Positions 59,175 to 64,000 of a stretch of DNA of 64,000 nt are shown here, one piece after another. The position numbers and the translations under genes were made by a program. This DNA is from Epiperipatus broadwayi. Its lineage: Eukaryota > Onychophora > Udeonychophora > Euonychophora > Peripatidae. The notes under the pieces were generated by a model. That model worked only from the letters and a program-made list of their open reading frames with translations. It had not been told where the DNA came from and did not search any database. Where the stretch lies: assembly GCA_028023455.1 (NCBI GenBank), contig JAQFVV010006544.1:434001-498000 (forward strand). Reading direction: 5' to 3'. How positions within the stretch are numbered: position 1 is the stretch's first letter; every line of letters starts with the position of its first letter.

Positions 59175-59750
59175 TATGTTAATGATCTGATGAAGGTTGG
59201 TTATGATTTAATAACCATCAACAGAAGAATTAAAACATTTTATGAAAACATAACCAAACCTAGCAGGGACAAAAAACAACGCATATGTCTGCCATATATT
59301 CCTAACATTGCTAGAAAACTGGTCAAAAAATTGCAGAATGAATTTACGGTAGGTTTTCGAACCCCTCCAAACACCAACAGGATTTTGAACAATTCTAAGG
59401 ACAAAATTGACCTACAATCAACACCACATGTTGTGTACAAGTTGGCATGCCCTCAGGCAGACTGCGGTGCAGTATACTATGGTGAGACTCGGGCCACTAT
59501 AAACAACAGAGTGGCTCAGCATAAATACTTATACAAAAGAGTTTTAAGAAGAAACGAAGGCAGCTCAGTATTTGTGGACCATCAAAAGGAGGCTAATCAT
59601 GAATTTGAACCTGCAAATGCTAGGATAATTGCAACTGAAAGAAATGACATCAAAAGGAAGGTTAAAGAAGCATGGTATATATCAAGAGATTTGAAAGCAA
59701 TAAACAGGAGAGACACATGCTTTTCCATTTCAAAGAGATGGACAATATAA
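59112..59750 (+). pseudogene. PLE C-terminal protein with GIY-YIG endonuclease, right copy
   Basis: Mirror of the left copy, also 212 codons. It differs at a handful of residues (for example R for K in NRRIKTF, D for N in PSRDKK and SRDLKA) and in the hairpin-derived first residues. All GIY-YIG landmarks are kept. That both arms remain open and nearly identical indicates a recent insertion or arm-to-arm gene conversion. Confidence 0.9.
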
Positions 59751-59945
59751 ATAAGCTTGCATAGATTTGCATAAATTACCACGTTAAAAGGCTATGAATA
59801 TGAGTGTAAGCTCTGAAAGCGCTTAGCCTTAAGAAATATTAATATAATCGTTGAATTTTAATTTCACTATATACGTTAAGCGTATTTAATATTACATAGT
59901 TATCAATAGTGAAGAAAAAATCGGAAATTTTCAAGATAATATTAA

Positions 59946-62900
59946 CTATATTTAATTAACTTAGAATATACTTGTACATTTCTGAATTGAAGATTCAATA
60001 ACTTTTACATTTAAGATTTTCTGAACTTAGAACCCAAGACAATAATATATTCTCATATAAAAAGTAAAACAAACAAAACAAAACTTTTGAAATAATAATA
60101 ATTTGATTTATTAATAATGAGAAGACATGTCTACAAATGTAGTAGAATACAAACAATGCCAATACCGCACTAAGATTTAATATAATTATTTGGATTCTTA
60201 ACAGTTTTATTTAACTTACACTAATACACTTAATAACCTACAAAGGTTATTCACTGTTACTTTCTTTTAATAATTATATTTTTCTCAAAAAAAATGTTAA
60301 ATTTTAATTATCATATGTACTTAATAAGCACACTACCATCCTTCTTTATTACACTAATTGATAACATTATTGTGTCATCTAATAATCAGAATGACACACA
60401 GACCTTGAAAACCCTAAGCTTAATTTTATACTCCTAAACCTAACAAACGCTAAGTTGGAGTAAGCATATTCAACAATATTTTTTTTTAAAAAATATCATC
60501 ACTAGTTTCACGGATATAACTAATATCATAGCTAGATATATGTTTAAATCAGATCAAGCTAATATTAAAACTAAACTAAATTAAATGTATGGGGCAATCA
60601 TTCATCAGAGATCAGTTATATTTTTTTTTAAATAACTTTAGTCCACATAAAATTATTCCCTCAATGTTTTAAAGATAATAATGTAACAGACTTACAAATC
60701 CAGCTGCGAAATTCTGGATGAAAATATTAAATTAGTATGTGTGAATTGCCACTTATACCATATGCATATTTAACATACTTTAAAATAAATATAACTTATT
60801 GTTGGTTAGCTTGTGCGTGATAAAACTATCATAGCAACACAATTCAAACATTGATATACCTATGAGCCTTAAATTAACTACAACACCTGAAGAAATACAT
60901 TTCCTCAAACAAGCATATCTTGTCATCACAAATCTAAAACAAATGCAACATCACCTACTGTGGTGGAATTAGCATTAAGTCATCATGAATGATAGGCAAA
61001 AAATATAAAAATACTAGGCTCCTCAGAGCTGGAAAAGAATGTGGTGGTTTCCAAAATACCTAACTATGAGGCAAAATTAAGATGTCTGGAATTCATCTTC
61101 AATACATCTGGGAACAGGAACACCCACCAGAAAAGCACAATCCTCTCATGGGATTTCCAATGCTTATAAATGTGATCATCACTGAAAAATACAATACAAT
61201 ATCCTCTTTTTGGGAACAAGCACTATCAAATCATGGAAATACAATACAATAAGGATGGAGGATTTTATCTACTCAATAAGCATATTCAAAAATTATTACT
61301 AAGCCTAACTCTTGAGGCTAACAAATACTAACTAATAGTAAGATATATACTTCACCTTAATTAATTAAGTTATTCCTAAAAAGTCAAAATACAAAACGTA
61401 TATCCAATGTTCGAACCAACAAAGCAGACTGTGTCAACTGACTACTGTAGAAAATACTTTGAAATTAAATGCATATAAAATTCTAGGCAAGGCACAATGC
61501 ACACATAACAGAATATTAAATGCTAAAATATAGTAACTAGTGGACCTTTAAAATTGTAAATTAAATGCAAGAATATTTACTTCTCAATGAATATAAAATA
61601 TTTGTAGTTATTATTAATATAACATTCATAAAACAAATGAATGGATATTCTCTGATAAACTTCTTTAATAAATTTAAAATAAAAATTGAGTAAAACATCC
61701 CATTTATATGAAAATAAGACTGTGATATTTAAATCTCTATAATAAAATTATTAAATAGAAACTAGCTAATGTAATGCTTAATAAATAAACTAAATCTACT
61801 TAAGAATAGCAAAAAAACATTTGCTCATTCAAATAAACCTATTTCGTTTTAAAATTATAACCCTAGTTTACCTGTATATTTATGCAAAAGTGTTACAAAA
61901 AAAAAATTAATAGCATAAATATTTTATGGTTTTTTTTTTTTTTTTAAACCAATAAAGCAGACCATAAAAAAAAAAATACTAATATATTAATCTAAGTTCA
62001 TATTTCCGCTCCGTGACGATTTTTCCATTTCATAACGTGTAGACAATTTATCCAGGTTAAGATATCGATTTGAATTCGAAGCTTCATCTAATACATTTAT
62101 ATACATGGCAATCATTTCCAAACGAAAATGTTCAATAGTTCATTAATAATATTTTTTTAAACAATTTAAAAAAATAAATAAATAATAAGATTAAGCCGGC
62201 ATGAAACAAAAATAAATTCTTCAACTGAACACACTTTAATTTAGTTATAGGATCCCGAGTTCAAAATTGCATATAATAATAATATATATATTTCTTTATC
62301 TGAAGTTCTTTATCCTCATTTAGGAAAACACTTAGTTTCCTAATAATATTCCAAGATGTATTTATTTTTAAAATTAATTTCCTTTGCTTACTTTTAAGTA
62401 TGAGAGTAGAAATTTTTTTACTGTTCAAGACATTTCTCCGTTTATATGCTATAATTAATGCCATAAAGTTATTTTTAAATACTGGCAAGTATGACCATTT
62501 ATAATGTACTCAGTAACTATTAATTCATTATTAATCATTATAGATTGCTTTAAAGTTTTATTTCCAAATACATGTCCTTTCTTACGGTGTAACTAAGAAT
62601 TATCCTTTAAAATGTATATATTATCTGTTTGCGTTTAGCTAAAAAAATCATTTTTATATATGCCAAGATATAAGTAATAACTTTTTTTTTTAAAAAAAAT
62701 AATCATTTCTTATAGTTTCACTGTACTCGAACGTAGCAGCTTCTTTATAATGTTCTTTTTTTAAACTTTTTAAAAAAAAAAAAAAAATTCTTTTTTTTTT
62801 GTTTTTTTTTACATATACTTTTAATCTAACAGGAAAAATAATTAGCAGTTTATTTTCAAAATAGTTTAATATAACCGAACACTTATCTCTGGAAATGATT

Positions 62901-64000
62901 AATAGTTTGTTCCTTAACCTTATTTCCAAGTAAAGAAAATTAAACAAGTTAATGTCATATAATATGTGAAATGCTTCATTTACTTTAGACATTTTTTTAC
63001 TATAATTTCTATGCTTCGACTGAAATTCAAATTGTCAGAAAAATGGATTACCTTTTCTTCTTAGCCCTCCAACATTACAGGACAATTTTAAATATTTTAA
63101 ACATACTTGTATTTTTTTAGAAATATCAAGTTCTTTAAAAAAAATTACTTTTATTAATAAAATTTTTAAGATCTAGCACCAGTTGAATCCAAACAAGATC
63201 AGCCCCTGAATGGTCCCTCGATCTCTGTTTTATCTCACAATTTTTCATCCACCTACTACAATTCATTTAAAAACCAATAAAAATTATTTTTTAATAAATT
63301 TTAATATTCTGACAAACCAGCTGTGGAATCAATCTACTGACATAATCAATATAATTTTCCCATACCATGTGACCTTCAGCTGCAAAGTCAAAATTTTAAT
63401 ATTACAAATATTATACAACAATTGTTTTTTTTTTCTTTTTTTTTTTGATATTTTATACAACACAATAGTAAGAAATATAAAATTTAAAGTTATACCCTTT
63501 ATTAAACCCTTAAATATTTCATTTAAAATAATTTTATCCACACATTTGCTTTATTTACTTATTTTAAACAATATGGGAGTTAAATTATTTTTTTATTCTT
63601 ACATTTCCATGTCTATGCATGCACATATTCTCACATACGTCTGGCTTTACATTAATTGTTTAAAATTATTTTTAGAATTACAACAATAAAATGTTAACGA
63701 TTATTTAATCTAACTTTTATAACTAGAATGCTAAACTACAAAACTAATAACAAATATTCTTATTTTCTTTTTAATAAAAACTTACATATCATTTTTTTAA
63801 AAAATTTCTTACTTATTCCAACTTAATAATAATATCTTATTATTATTCTTTAAACATTAGAATAGATTATACAGTAGTTATTTTCGAGTATATTTACTAT
63901 TTATCAATTCACCATTATTTTCTTTTTTTTTAACATTTGCTTATGTTAAATTATTACCTAATATCCCTTCTCAAACCAATTAATATTATTTAAAAATATT
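59946..64000. other. Ubiquilin intron or flank, no gene recognised
   Basis: Very AT-rich, with long A/T homopolymers and TATA microsatellites. Small open frames at 62261-62488, 62690-62992 and 63210-63689 are Lys/Asn/Phe/Ile-rich translations of AT-rich DNA with no motif. The expected next ubiquilin exon (MLNNPLFAGNPQ-type) was looked for and not seen. Confidence 0.45.

Larger units (their letters stand above)
58401..59925. mobile_element. Palindromic PLE insertion (two back-to-back 3' fragments)
   Basis: A 1525-bp insertion is flanked by a perfect 20-bp duplication AATTTTCAAGATAATATTAA (58381-58400 and 59926-59945). The left arm runs from about 58401 to 59134 and the right from 59152 to about 59895, with a 17-nt loop. 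The arms are nearly identical and each encodes the same PLE C-terminal protein. Nine bases of the target (TAATATTAA) continue the palindrome, so microhomology joined the two. The right side has about 30 bp with no partner before the duplication. Confidence 0.9.

Noticed and set aside
59188-59230. CTGATGA within the PLE right arm
   Set aside because: It lies in the coding frame (DLMKVG) and lacks the GAAA and helix partners of a hammerhead.
58846-59440. 66-codon frames antisense to the PLE copies
   Set aside because: They are the complement of the GIY-YIG coding sequence, duplicated by the palindrome.
62261-63689. Frames of 75 to 159 codons near the right end
   Set aside because: Low-complexity residues from AT-rich DNA, overlapping on both strands, no domain pattern.
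1-64000. tRNA, rRNA, CRISPR array or bacterial operon
   Set aside because: None of the expected structures or spaced repeats was seen; the repeats present are transposon arms and minisatellites.

Overview
The window is strongly AT-rich eukaryotic DNA from an invertebrate-type animal genome. It is not bacterial: coding sequence is split by GT-AG introns, no operons are visible, and most of the DNA is transposon relics. It holds one recognisable host gene, ubiquilin, on the + strand. Three consecutive internal exons (2439-2562, 33252-33398, 54672-54814) join in phase (0/1, 1/1, 1/0) and are separated by introns of about 30.7 kb and 21.3 kb. The 5' exons lie before the window. No downstream exon was recognised in the last 9 kb, so the rest of the gene (including the UBA domain) should lie beyond it. 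A large-genome arthropod or other bilaterian would fit, but the species cannot be fixed from this sequence.

Almost everything else is nested mobile DNA inside the ubiquilin introns. From left to right: a 62-bp direct repeat next to the first acceptor (1902-2420); a TTAA-flanked piggyBac derivative (4010-5672); a 10.6-kb terminal-inverted-repeat (TIR) element (6113-16736) whose arms carry RTE/BovB-type LINE reverse transcriptase sequence, with a Penelope-like element (PLE) nested in the right arm; a 9.3-kb Merlin element (17355-26681) with a decayed IS1016/ISXO2-type DDE transposase, long inverted arms, a smaller TIR element and a Tigger-like element nested inside; a decayed RTE copy (27150-28190); a second TTAA-flanked piggyBac derivative (28772-30418); a palindromic repeat cluster (31480-32020).

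After the second exon come a very old RTE relic split by a hAT fragment (33780-36250), a Tigger-like element (37518-38693), a piggyBac transposase relic (about 39950-41760), a second copy of the small GGTA-type TIR element (42076-43452), a hairpin plus minisatellite array (44516-45720), a third Tigger-like copy (47687-48757), and two copies of a short retro-inserted element that carry a type I hammerhead ribozyme fold (49360-49620 and 53815-54312). After the third exon there is intron with a purine-rich stretch, then a 1.5-kb near-perfect palindrome made of two back-to-back PLE GIY-YIG endonuclease fragments, flanked by a 20-bp target-site duplication.

The most interesting signals are: (1) hammerhead ribozymes in sense orientation within a ubiquilin intron, with covarying helix II and a conserved helix I internal loop in two copies; (2) a PLE insertion that is itself a snap-back palindrome; (3) TIR arms carrying four CTCF-like motifs each, in convergent orientation; (4) four elements sharing GGTA-type termini and 8-bp duplications, several of whose insertions can be proven because the opposite inverted arm preserves the empty site. 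All homology calls are from reading motifs by eye; no database search was run.
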